Assembly: GCA_037893245.1 (NCBI GenBank)
Contig: JBAIAA010000603.1
Span: forward strand, 1,550,001-1,614,000
DNA: 64,000 nucleotides
Source: Crossaster papposus
Lineage: Eukaryota; Echinodermata; Asteroidea; Velatida; Solasteridae
Direction of reading: 5' to 3'
Within the stretch, counting starts at the first letter, position 1. Every line of letters starts with the position of its first letter. Of the stretch, positions 19,911 to 31,400 are shown piece by piece. Both the position numbers and the translations under genes were made by a program. The notes under the pieces were generated by a model. The model was not told where the DNA came from, did not search any database, and saw only the letters and a program-made list of their open reading frames with translations.

Positions 19911-21498
19911 TACGGAGCTCTGGAAGTGCCATCCGACTTGTTTACATCCTGAGATATTTTATCTCAGGATGACGACATAATAAAGGCAAAATGACGACAT
20001 CCTTTGATATTTCGTCAGCGTTTTCACGAAGAGACGAATTTGGCCAAAATCATTATTTTTTCAAAATTCGTTTTTTGGCCGAAATCGATTAAGTGGATAG
20101 CAACGAACATTCTGGCGAGGTTAATATTGTCAAAATCAGTCTGAATCATTAAGATTACGAAAATCATACAGGAGGAAATTTCAGCCAAATCGTATTTTCA
20201 GTTTTCACGAACAGCCAAATTGTATTTTGTTCCTGCGTAGATAGAAATATAACGTTGCTCCGAGTGCAAAAACAACGCGCGTACAATGTATATACATTGT
20301 ATATACATTGTATATACATTCACGAAGAGACAGATATCGGCAAAACAAGTTTTTAAGTTTTCACGAAGAGACGAATTCGTGCGCTATGGGCAAACAAGCC
20401 ATTTGGAATTTTCACGAACAGACGAAATATAATTTGTGAATTTTCACGAACAGCCAAATTGTATGTTGTCCCTGCGTAGATAGAAATAGCGTTGCCCCGA
20501 GTGCAAAAACAACGCGCGTACAATGTATATACATTTCATATACATTCACGAAGAGACAAGTTTGGGCAAAACTAGTTTTTAAGTTTTCACGAAGAGACGA
20601 ATTCGTGCGCTATGGGCAAAAAAGCCACCACCGTAGATTTGGAATTTTCACGAACAGACAAATTCATATCTACATTAATTACTCGTCAATTAAGTTAGTT
20701 AGTGTTATTTAATAGGTATATTGTTATAGTGTTAGATCTTACCTCTCTGTACGTACCAAATATAAGTTAATATGTGCTTTACAAATAGGCGAAATCTCTT
20801 TTTCAAAAAGTGACCAACTTAAAACCTGATTTTCTCAAAACCAATGTGCAACTCCCCGTGGCCAAATTCGTCTCTTCGTGAAAACGCTGACGATTTGTTC
20901 GCGTAATGGCGACATCCTGAGATAATATATCGCGGGATGACGACATGTTGAAAGTAAGATGACGACATCCTGAGATAATATATCCCGGGATGACGACATG
21001 CTGAAAGTAGGATGACGACATCCTGAGATAAGATATCGCGGGATGACGACATGTTGAAAGTAGGATGACGACATCCTGAGATAATATATCGCGGGATATT
21101 ATCTCAGGATGTCGTCATCCTATTTTCAACATGTCGTCATCACGCGATGTATTATCTCAGGATGTCGTCATCCTACTTTCAACATGCCATCATCACGCGA
21201 TATATTATCTCAGGATGTCGTCATCCTATTTTCAACATGTCGTCATCCCGCGATATATTATCTCAGCATCTCGTCATTCTTCTTTTAGCATGTTGTCATC
21301 CCGCGATATGTTATCTATCTCGGGATGTCGTCATCCTACTTTCAGCATGTCGTCATCACGCGATATATTATCTCAGGATGTCGCCATTACGCGAACAAAT
21401 ATCAAAGGATGTCGTCATTTTGTCTCCATTATGTCGTCATCCTGAGATAAAATATGTCAGAATGTAAACAAGTCGGATGGCACTTCCAGAGCTCCGTA
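19911..21498. mobile_element. 1.6-kb fold-back element with nested palindromes
   Basis: Inverted ends begin TACGGAGCTCTGGAAGTGCC and run about 100 bp, with TA at both tips (possible TA duplication). Inside, CGTCAGCGTTTTCACGAAGAGACG (20008-20035) recurs inverted near 20865-20892. A segment of about 190 bp is directly duplicated (20205-20400 and 20440-20640). From 20895 to 21400 a roughly 50-bp unit, GGATGACGACATcctgagATAATATATCGCG, is repeated and flips strand at about 21090, making a large palindrome. No transposase. Confidence 0.75.
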
Positions 21499-21878
21499 GT
21501 GGTGCTCAAGAACCAGTCGTAATTATGGTTTGTCGCGATAGTGCCCTCTCGTGACTGCTGATTAAGCAACGTCTTGCCCCAAAACTACTTTGAGCTGGTC
21601 CGGCCGGCCCGCCCCCAACTTGCGTGCACACCGTACGTACATTACGACACTTGATGAAAACTAACCGGGAAACTGACCGACAACTCAGCTAGCTGTTTTC
21701 GGGAGCAGTTTGGGTGCTACTGCATTTTGTGTACAGACGCCGCGCTAGTGATTCCCCGAGACCGTATCCACAACCTCTATATTTATTTGACCACGTTTTA
21801 GAGAACGACCAGGTCGAAGATTAGGTGAGTGCTAGTGACCTCGGTCTCGGAGATTGGGAGCTGAGTAGTTTAGCCCAG

Positions 21879-22132
21879 GGGCCAATTTCATAGAGCTGCT
21901 AAGTGCTAAGCACACAAATTTGCTTAGCACAAAAAAGTCTTGCTCAATAAAAACAGGTTACCAGCCAAAATTATACGTGTTTTTCATGCTAAGCAAAAGA
22001 ACAGCTGATTATCAATCCAGAACAATAAAGATCAGGTGAAAATTTGGTCTGTAACCTTGTTTTTGCCAAGGACAAATTGTCATGCTAAGCAAATTTTGGT
22101 GCTTAGCACTAGCAGCTCTATGAAATTGGCCC
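21879..22132. mobile_element. 254-bp MITE, GGGCCAATTTCATAGAGCTG ends
   Basis: Inverted ends GGGCCAATTTCATAGAGCTG and complement (22 bp or more) are flanked by CAG on both sides (21876-21878 and 22133-22135). The interior carries repeated TGCTAAGCA(C/A) words in both orientations. Non-autonomous. Confidence 0.8.
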
Positions 22133-22322
22133 CAGGTTGGACTCCTCCGTTGTGTACAACGCGACGGAGTCCAGGGTAATCAATGTTTCCCGCCATAGGC
22201 ATAGCGAAACATTTTACAACAACATTTTTTTATATTTTTACCTAAAGAAGGTAGTCAAAATCTCGCTTTTGTATTCCTTGTCTTAAACTACAGATCGTAT
22301 GGGTTATTAAAAGTGATTGTGT

Positions 22323-22559
22323 CTTTAGGCAACTTATTTACAGAAAATAAATTGCAAATCCACGCTTTTTGACGTGAACATCATGTACGAACTTTCTACG
22401 TGCGTGCGCGTGCATGCGAGGCGCGATGCCGGCTCATCAGTCGTACGTACGGGGAGCGGCTGCCGGGTACGTGCGCACGCACGTAGGAAGTTCGTACATG
22501 ATGTTTACGTCGAAAAGCGTGGATTTGCAATTTATTTTCTGTAAATAAGTTGCCTAAAG
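22323..22559. mobile_element. Palindromic element with 88-bp arms
   Basis: CTTTAGGCAACTTATTTACA and the following 70 bp recur inverted at 22470-22559 with few mismatches. The centre is a GC-rich GTGCGTGCG..CGCACGCAC stretch. It would form a long hairpin. No gene, family unknown. Confidence 0.75.
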
Positions 22560-23523
22560 TCACATTATGACGTCAGTTGTAATGCAATGAAGAACGTCGT
22601 CCAACGCAACCAGGGCTAGTATTTGACTTGTGGACAAGCCGTTAAATGTTTGTCGCGGTGATACTAGCGTTCAAACCCCCCCCCCCCCCCCCGTGAATCC
22701 TCGCGCCAGGGGCGACGTGAGACTACTGCTCTCTGTGCTGCACGGCTTCGGTCTCATTTAACAACTTGTACAACCCGACAGCGGTTTGTGAATGGCCTAT
22801 GGTCAATTCAGCCGATTTCGTATGGACGCATCTAATTGGCCAATTTGGTTAAATCTATGAATATTTAAACGCATCGGTTTTAAGGACTGGAACGGATCAA
22901 TAACCATTCACAGAAGGCATCGTTCATTTTTATGAGGCAACACACACATTTTAAACAGATATAAGTTTACATTATTTATTTATTCAGTAAACTAATAAAG
23001 CAGTTAACACACAAAAACACACTTTACAGTTGCTCTCCAGTACAAGCATTCAGTACATTTACAGTAACTGAAATTATTACTACCCTCAGATAAAATGGAC
23101 TAGTCTCAATGATCGTCTCTATGACAACCGCAATGTATATCGCGTTTGTGCTCGAATATATGAATACGTACAGCATTCGGGTTTCACAAGTCGTTAATGG
23201 GGAAGTATAGTCAGGAGCCAGCAGCCTATCGCGCACCGCGACTCGACTATATGCACCGCAACTCGACTATCAGCAGCCACGACAATCATTAACGTCTTGT
23301 CTACAAGTCTAGGATAGCATTAGCCTATGGCCAAGCCGCATACAGGTTGCACTACATGTAGCCCTAGTCTATGGCCCCGCACTGGTACACTCTGTGCTAT
23401 AGGCCATACGTCCATCAGTGCAAAAACCCGGTTTTTTTTTTCATTTATTTCATGGAAATTGTTCGGTCTCAAACTCGGCATGCAGGTTCATTTATTATGG
23501 CGCAACGATATTTCACAAGAATG
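22560..23523. other. Gene-free stretch with a 17-base poly(C)
   Basis: The C-run is at 22676-22692. No supported gene. Confidence 0.4.
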
Positions 23524-23799
23524 AGGACTTTTCCGAGGTTCCGTCTGATGTAATTTGTCTCTAAATCTGCGCTATAAAGTTTCCAAAAAATTTGCGATAA
23601 ACGCAAAACATAATGGCGGATCAAGTCTGCACAAGCGTGCACAGCTCGCCGCTGTTGTTCAGTGCGACGAGCTTTGCACGCCGCGCCTGCGCCTGCGCAG
23701 ACTTGTTCCGCCATATTGTTTTGCGTTTATCACAAATTTTTGGGAAACTTTATAACGCAGATTTAGAAATTACACCAGATGGAACCGCGGAAAAGTCCT
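23524..23799. mobile_element. Inverted-repeat element abutting the 11-bp satellite
   Basis: AGGACTTTTCCGAGGTTCCG and roughly 90 more bases recur inverted to 23799 (TTTATAACGCAGATTTAGAAATT and GGAACCGCGGAAAAGTCCT). The satellite begins at once on its right. Confidence 0.7.
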
Positions 23800-24595
23800 A
23801 ACACGCCGACAACACGCCGACGACACGCCGACGACACGCCGACGACACGCCGACGACACGCCGACGACACGCAGACGACACGCAGACGACACGCAGACGA
23901 CACGCAGACGACACGCAGACGACACGCAGACGACACGCAGACGACACGCAGACGACACGCAGACGACACGCAGACGACACGCAGCCGACACGCAGACGAC
24001 ACGCAGACGACACGCAGACGACACGCAGACGACACGCAGACGACACGCAGACGACACGCAGACGACACGCAGACGACACGCAGACGACACGCAGACGACA
24101 CGCAGACGACACGCAGACGACACGCAGACGACACGCAGACGACACGCAGACGACACGCAGACGACACGCAGACGACACGCAGACGACACGCAGACGACAC
24201 GCAGACGACACGCAGACGACACGCAGACGACACGCAGACGACACGCAGACGACACGCAGACGACACGCAGACGACACGCAGACGACACGCAGACGACACG
24301 CAGACGACACGCAGACGACACGCAGACGACACGCAGACGACACGCAGACGACACGCCGACGACACGCAGACGACACGCAGACGACACGCCGACGACACGC
24401 CGACGACACGCGGACGACACGCAGACGACACGCAGACGACACGCAGACGACACGCAGACGACACGCCGACGACACGCCGACGACACGCCGACGACACGCC
24501 GACGACACGCCGACGACACGCCGACGACACGCCGACGACACGCCGACGACACGCCGACGACACGCAGACGACACGCAGACGACACGCAGACGGCG
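23800..24595 (+). repeat. 11-bp satellite CGACACGCAGA (about 72 copies)
   Basis: Direct copies of CGACACGCAGA, with CGACACGCCGA variants grouped at both ends and scattered once or twice inside. All six frames are open for hundreds of codons because 11 is not a multiple of three and the unit lacks stops; the long open frames here are artefacts. Confidence 0.95.
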
Positions 24596-24840
24596 TGTCG
24601 TCGGCGTGTCGTCGGCGGTGCCGTCGGCGGTGCCGTCGGCGGTGCCGTCGGCGGTGCCGTCGGCGGTGCCGTCGGCGGTGCCGTCGGCGGTGCCGTCGGC
24701 GGTGCCGTCGGCGGTGCCGTCGGCGGTGCCGTCGGCGGTGCCGTCGGCGGTGCCGTCGGCGGTGCCGTCGGCGGTGCCGTCGGCGGTGCCGTCGGCGGTG
24801 CCGTCGGCGGTGTTGTCGGCGGTGTTGTCGGCGGTGTTGT
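24596..24840 (+). repeat. 12-bp satellite GGTGCCGTCGGC (about 18 copies), inverted derivative
   Basis: At about 24592 the 11-bp unit turns over to its complement (TCGGCGTGTCG) for two copies. It then gains one base and becomes the uniform 12-mer GGTGCCGTCGGC, ending with three GGTGTTGTCGGC variants. The two arrays together can fold on each other. Confidence 0.95.
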
Positions 24841-24842
24841 CT

Positions 24843-25143
24843 TTGTTGTTTCTTTGTTTCAATGACCGATAATACAAGATACCTTTTATTTTAATCTTTT
24901 GTACTGGAAATGGGTAGAATTATCTGAATGGTGTGTTTTTATTATGAGCATTTAAAAGAAAACGTGAAAAACGAATGATGACAGAAGAAGAGAAAATACA
25001 AATCAGCAGAAAAAGCGAAAAAATTAACGGGTTAATATTTTAGACTGGAAATGAAAAAAAAAAAAAATGGTACTCCCCATCGGGATTCAAACCCGGGCTC
25101 ATATCCCTGAGAAAAAAAAGACCAAGCGCCTAACCAATAGACC
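24843..25143 (-). mobile_element. tRNA-derived SINE, left member of a head-to-head pair
   Basis: The complement begins with TCTATTGGTTAGGCGCTTGG (A-box like), then GGGTTTGAATCCCGAT (B box), then a body ending in ACCGATAATACAAG-type sequence read inverted. Almost identical to 25358-25668 in opposite orientation. Confidence 0.75.
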
Positions 25144-25357
25144 TAACGCAGACACAGACGACACACAGACGACACACAGACGACACACTCTAGCCCGGCC
25201 GGCCTTGCAAAAATTTGCTGTCAATACAATAAAAAAGGAACGGAACTAAATTACAACGTGCATTACATTTTCTCTTTTTTCTTTTGCGGTAACTGCACGA
25301 ATGATGTACCGGTACTTCACATGACAAAATATATTAGATTACCGCTGTCAGTTGGGC
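25144..25357. other. Spacer of the SINE pair with satellite remnants
   Basis: Four units of CGACACACAGA type, a relative of the 11-bp satellite, lie at 25147-25188, followed by unrelated AT-rich DNA. Confidence 0.6.
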
Positions 25358-25668
25358 AGGACCCGTAGTCTATTGGTTAGGCGCTTGGTCTTTTTTTTTC
25401 AGGGATATGAGCCCGGGTTTGAATCCCGATGGGGAGTACCATTTTTTTTTTTTCATTTCCAGTCTAAAATATTAACCCGTTCATTTTTTCGCTTTTTCTG
25501 CTGATTTGTATTTTCTCTTCTTCTGTCATCGTTCGTTTTTCACGTTTTTCTTTTAAATGCTCATAATAAAAACACACCATTCAGATAATTCTACCCATTT
25601 CCAGTACAAAATATTAAAATAAAAGGTATCTTGTATTATCGGTCATTGAAAACAAGAAACAACAAAGA
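25358..25668 (+). mobile_element. tRNA-derived SINE, right member of a head-to-head pair
   Basis: A tRNA-like head at 25358-25440 (TCTATTGGTTAGGCGCTTGG, GGGTTTGAATCCCG, GGGGAGTACC) is followed by an A/T-run and a roughly 220-bp body. With 24843-25143 it makes 300-bp arms of a giant inverted repeat around a 214-bp spacer. The cloverleaf is eroded, so this is a SINE head and not a working tRNA gene. Confidence 0.75.
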
Positions 25669-25669
25669 C

Positions 25670-26281
25670 TCGGGACCTATTTTTGTCCTTGTTATAATAT
25701 AAGCATGGTGTGGTATTAACAGTGCTCTTATTATTGGGGTTCGACTGTACTTTTGTGATTTTCAGTGAAGTGAAAAAATACTTTGTACACTGTACAAAAC
25801 CTCTTTTTGTCTCAGATGATTTTGTGATTTTTAGTGGAGTGAAAAATACATCGTTCACTGCTCGTGAACACAAACAGATCAGTGGACTTTATTTCCCCTT
25901 CTAAAAACATCCTCCCAAGCCACGAATACATTTTACAAACAACCCAAACTTATTCCCCCCCCCCCCCCCAGGCTGCAATTGTGTGATATTGTTATGTTAA
26001 TTTCCGGAAGGCTTTTGATTAAGCTGATGTAATGAGAGCTATGGTAGGTTGATGGTGCCATTGAGGTGATAAAAACATGTTGTCTGGGAGGGTGCACTTT
26101 AATGTAGCCGCCATGTGTTCGAAAGGTTATGGGCGTTTTTGGCTTTAAGGTGTTAGCCATCCTTTTGTCATAAACTTACTCACTTCCCCCCCCCCCCCCC
26201 CCAAGACTCAAATTGTTCAACGATTCGGGAACTCAATTTATTCTACACATTAATGAAGAGCACATTGCATGAAGAAAGGTT
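25670..26281. other. Gene-free stretch with two poly(C) tracts
   Basis: C-runs at 25955-25969 and 26186-26202. A short direct repeat (TTTTGTGATTTTCAGTG.AGTGAAAAA) occurs near 25755 and 25820. Confidence 0.5.
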
Positions 26282-26728
26282 TTGAATTGGGTGCGTCTTG
26301 CAATAGCACACGTAATAATATTTGGATACATGTATAAACGCAAATGTAATTTTGGAGTACAGTGCGGAGAAACTGCAGAGCATCGTGATAGGGCCACACA
26401 AATTGAACGATTTCCTGCGACTTACCAAAGAGCTGCTGGAGAACACAATTTCGTAATGTATGACGATCTACTTCGTGAAGCTCTTTGAAACAAAGATGTG
26501 ACATTAGAGTGGTGTAAAGTGAATAAACTCATCGCCTCATCGCGGGACTGTAGTAATTGCAATTCACCCATGGAACTACATGTAGTGGATACAGAGGATC
26601 GCCTTGATGGTTGCAAGTGGGAATGCCGTCAACAAATTCAAGGCAAGTGGCACAAAGTGACATTGTCCATCCAAAATGGGTCGTGGTTTGTGAAGAAACA
26701 GTCTCCTCGATTGTCGATATTGTAATCA
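26282..26728 (+). pseudogene. Merlin/IS1595-type transposase relic, N-terminal part
   Basis: One reading frame with a single in-frame TGA at 26486-26488. After that stop it reads LEWCKVNKLIASSRDCSNCN and then GCKWECR...KVTLSIQNGSWF, the zinc-binding and helix segment typical of Merlin (IS1016/IS1595-like) transposases: CxxC, then DGxxWxCR, then the SIRxGSWF-like word. The downstream DDE part lies at 35870-36274, beyond the LTR retrotransposon. A middle portion is not recognisable, so the transposase was dead or partly deleted. A plain DNA transposon remnant. Confidence 0.75.
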
Positions 26729-26833
26729 AAACGATGATAGAGTCCTAGGCAAAACAAAAGGTGAACAATACTATAAAGTGTGAATGTGCCCGAGGAAACA
26801 TAATACAATATGGCAATAAAACTAAGAAAGTTA

Positions 26834-28320
26834 TGTAACACAGATGTTCTTGACTTGCGAGTGCTTTTTATTATGACCCAGTACCAAAAAAAGGTTGGTG
26901 CACGTGATCCTACATACAACAAATAAAACAAGAAAAGAACTAATAATCAATACACATTAAAGGAAAGCAATAAAGAAATAGGTGTAATTAATTAAAATCA
27001 AATTAAATGTAAAATACAATGGAATAATCAATAAACATAAAAACCTAAGCCTAAAAGTCTAATGGCACTATAGAGAAAATATAAGTAACATATAGAGTCT
27101 ACATCTTTAAACTGAAGAGTATACAAAGTCAACCCAAATGTGGTATACAAGATTACTGACCTTAACTTATAAAATTAAAGGAAAAACATTAAAGCCTTCA
27201 GTCCACTAAACAATCCCATTAAACTTCAAAGGGTAGTTGCCCCATTTGACCTGTGAAGCTTCAACAGGTGTAGCCTATCCACTGTTCTTATAGAAAACAA
27301 GATAAACTTTAACTGAACTTTAAGAGAAAAGTAAACCACATAAATAACTCTGGCTAGCTAGCACCGAGGCCCATAAAGTGACCCAGTGGCCAAACCTTTG
27401 ACCTGCGGTTAATGACTTTTCCATGAACTTAGAAAGCACTTGGTGGACAGACCCACCCTCGCCTATACAAGGCTGGCAATAGTGCAATGATCACATGTCA
27501 ATTGTTTCTCAGTCGCGGTAAGTAACCACTAAGCAAAGGCACTCCAATATCAATAATATCGATATAAGTTATATGAATAGCACAATTGCAACCAATCGAT
27601 ACACACAATACAGTACAGTTTCAACCTTATAAAATAACACAGAGTTTCAAACTGTTGTCTGAACTTAAAGGTAATCGTTAAACTATCAAATGCATGTTGC
27701 TAAATGATAGGAATACGTCTCTAAACCTTTCAAACAAAATACTTAAAAAGATCCAGATAAAATATAAACTGAACCTAAGAAAGGAACTTCAGGAAATCTG
27801 GCATTACAAGGGAGTAACATATCCCAACTCAAAATAAAGTTCTTATATGACAAATTATATAAAACAAAACTAATCTAAGCACACAAAGGATTATATTAAA
27901 GAGTGTACAGTTTAACAGCAGTCAACGTCTACAAAGTATAAGAAAGAGCTACATGTACTTTTCATCATAAATTCTTCTAGCAAACTGTTAACAACCACCT
28001 TGTAAATCTGACTAATAGTGGGTCCAGCTAAGGAAATATAACAAAAGTGTGTACTCACTCTGCAGGTATCCAGGTGACAGCAAGGAAAGGATAGGTTTGA
28101 TGCTGTGTGTGTCTCAAGAAATGGATAGATTTGGTATTGCGTGTGCCTCTCAAGCAAGGAGAGCTGAGTGAAAGTGAACTTGGCCTGCTGATAACAGGGG
28201 TACCAGGGCCACTGCACATGGTCACTACTTGTCAACACTTTTACGACTTATAGTTACTTTATTGTAAGGGACTGTAAGGGATGGTCTACAATAAGCCAAT
28301 GCACAAAGTGCTTGGTCACA
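26834..28320 (-). repeat. 3' LTR of the gypsy element
   Basis: 1487 bp. In element orientation it starts TGTGACCAAGC and ends GTGTTACA (TG..CA). The same sequence stands at 34306-35792. The frame of about 108 codons inside each LTR is not a supported gene. Confidence 0.95.
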
Positions 28321-28333
28321 ACTCTCCTCTGCT
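28321..28333 (-). other. Polypurine tract
   Basis: In element orientation AGCAGAGGAGAGT directly precedes the 3' LTR, the expected place for plus-strand priming. Confidence 0.7.
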
Positions 28334-28449
28334 AAACTATTGGGTTCCACACCAATAATGGGTCTTCATATTACATAATCTTAGAATAAAAGAGAACAAA
28401 TTAAACGATTAAAAAACTAACTAAACTTATAAACACTGAGAACAAAAAA

Positions 28450-31400
28450 CTACGCTACTTGTCCAATCGTGGCTGTTCCAAGGGGCCTTGCCAGTCGCAC
28501 GTCTCCTTTGAGGAAATCCTGCAGCCAGTCCTCGACTCCATCACTGACGAGACTGATCTTGGTGCATGGTATTTCCTTGGGACCGGGACCCTTGAGCAAC
28601 GGCTTCCTGAAGCAAGAAAGTCGTCTTCCCACTTGAATGAGCCTGGAGGATGACCTTGGAACATGATGAAGATTGGAATGCTTACCAGCTCTTCGTCTGC
28701 TGGATCTTCTCACAGGGTTGATTGGGGGCTTGCTTGTGATAGATGTTGCGCTGTCATCTATTACTGGCCCTGAGATGTGTTCAGAGATTTCCTGATTATC
28801 ACCTATGCTCTGCAACTCCGCTGATGACGTGTGGCTAACGTCTTTGAACGATAGAGACTCCAGGGTTGGGGTAGGGGCTGCTGGGACTACCGTCTCCTTA
28901 TCAGCACTTTGCTGACACTGTGGCTCAGTAGGCGAACCGCTCGGAGTAGTCCATTGACAGACTGGTAGGCTATCCTCCGCTGAACATGACGGAGATTGGG
29001 GTTCCTTGGTGGGGGATGGGGTTGTACATGTACCATCATGAGTACCAGCGGACTGGACAACATCTACAGCTTTGTTGGGGTCATATTCCAACACCAGAAT
29101 ATCATGGAATTCCAGGGGATCATCAGGGCCACTAGCACTGCTGTTTTGATGCTGGGCTTCAGACGTTTTCTGTACTTCATCAGGTGAAGGAGACCCGGGG
29201 GTGCTCAGAGGGACCTCCTGACTGATGGTCTCCTCTGCTTTTCCAAGCAATGGGGGATTTGCAGTCGTTATTAGAGTGACTTCCTGGGGGGTTGCACCTG
29301 TCGCCTCTGGGTTGCCTTCTTCTAGGTCACTGGGGACTATCTCGCCAGTGTCAAGTATCTCGGTCCTCGACACGTATCTGGATGGTCCGGTGCCATCTGC
29401 TAGCTTTACCCTATATACGTTAGTAAGTGGGCGTTCTTCCACCTTATATGGGGTAGGCTTCCAGTAGTCAGCGATCTTATTTCTTCCTTGAGGATGGCTA
29501 CGAAGGAGGACTCGTGTTCCCACGGGAATCCCTTGATCGTTGGCCCTTGCATCACTCCGTTTGCAACGTGTAGCACTCCTCCTCTCCATCCTCGACAGAG
29601 CAGCCTCGGCAGCATTTTTCAGCTTGTGGAGGTGCTGGTCTACCCAGGTGTCCAACCCTAATGGGGGCGCAGCCTCCAAGTCAGTCAGCCCTAGCAGAAG
29701 ATCGAGAGGTAGGGTTGGTTCCTGTCCCATGAAGACAAAGAAGGGAGAAAGACCAGTGGAGGAGTGGGGTGTACAATTGTACACAAACACAAGCTCTTGA
29801 ATGTGTTCTGGCCACCGCTTCTTTTGCTCTGTAGAGAGGGTTCGAAGGAGATTGTGCAGCGTCCGATTGAATCGCTCACACTGCCCATTGCCCTGCGGGT
29901 GGTAAGCAGTGGTGCGGCTCTTTGACGTCCCATAAGCAGTACAGAGATCTTTCACAAGTTGGGACTCAAAATTCCTACCCTGGTCGCTGTGTATTCGCCT
30001 GGGAATGCCATACTTATGAAACCACTCTTTAACCAGGACCTTGGCAACGGTAGTGGATTTTTGGTCGCGACATGGAACTGCCTGGGAGAACTTGCTGAAT
30101 ACGTCAGTCATGACCAGCACATTCTCTCGGCCATCTGTTGCCCGCTCCAGTGTCGTGAAGTCAATGGCGAGAATATCCAGAGGTCGTTCCGCCAGCAACT
30201 TCCCCATCGTGGGCCGGACAGCAGGTACAGGAGCCTTGGCCAAAACGCACCTCTCACACTGCGTACACCATTTCTCTACATCGGATACCATGCCAGGCCA
30301 GTAACACCGTCGCTTCACCAGCGCTAGGGTTCTTTCTCGACCTTGGTGGCCTGCCTGATTGTGGAGGGCTGTCAGTACAGCTGGTTGCAAATTGGCTGGG
30401 ATGATTAATTGGCAGTATTCTCCCTCGACTGGGTCTTGCGTCGAGACGAAGAAGACGCCCTGCATTTCCCGGATCCGGTCCCACCTTTTCAACAGGGCTC
30501 GAGTGGCATTACTCTCCTTCTTCAATAGACCTGGCCTAGGTCGGGCACCCAACCTCCAGAAGACCAGAAAACGAGAAATCACCCCATCCTCCTTCTGCAT
30601 TTTTGCCAGCTCATCTGGGCTGTATCCCGGGAGGGTTCTTAATGCATAGGGGACCTCCATGGCAGCTGCTGCACGAACCTTTGCTTGGGCAACCATTGCA
30701 TCAGCTAAGCCAACTTCCTGGAGAGATGTTGAATTGGAGATCCGCTGCAGAGTCTCCTCTGCTTGACTGTGCTGTCGGCTCAAGGCATCTGCGTTAGCGT
30801 TGGCCTTTCCAGATCGATACTTGATCGAGAAATTGAACTGCGCCAGCTGACTGGCCCACCTCATCTCGGCTGCTCCCAGTTTAGCTGTCTTCAAGTACGA
30901 TAGTGGGTTGTTATCAGTGAAGATCACAAATTCTGCACCCAAGAGATATTCGCGGAATTTTTCAGTTACGGCCCACTTCAAAGCCAGGAGCTCTAACTTC
31001 ATGGAGCTGTAGTTCTCCATTTTCTTCTCGGGCGGCCTCAGGCTGCGGCTGGCGTAACCGATAACCACACGCCCATGTTCCTGGTCTTGGGACAGCACTG
31101 CACCAAGACCGTTGAACGATGCATCCGTTTCCACAACAAATGGTCGTGTGAAATCAGGGTAGCCAAGAATTGGCGGTGATGTAAGCCTTGCCTTGATCTC
31201 TTTGAATGCCCCGGTGCAGTCACTGTTCCATTGGCGGCAGAAGTCGTCTTGTTGGCCTGAAGTGGGACGTCGCCAAGCAGCTCCCTTTTTGCACCCTTGC
31301 TTAGTCAAGAGTGCATGAAGTGGTGCTGCCACCTGACTGAAATGCTTCACAAAGCGCCGGTAGTATCCCGCCAGTCCGAGAAAGGCTCTAAGCTCTTTTT

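Noticed and set aside
23763-24894. Several open frames of 260-370 codons on both strands
   Set aside because: They exist only because the 11-bp and 12-bp satellite units contain no stop codon in any frame; the peptides are pure repeats.
25358-25440. tRNA gene
   Set aside because: A and B boxes are recognisable but the acceptor stem does not pair, the anticodon arm is replaced by a T-run, and a 220-bp body follows; this is a SINE head.
27912-28238. 108-codon frame present in both LTRs
   Set aside because: Identical only because the LTRs are; no domain or known LTR-encoded protein.
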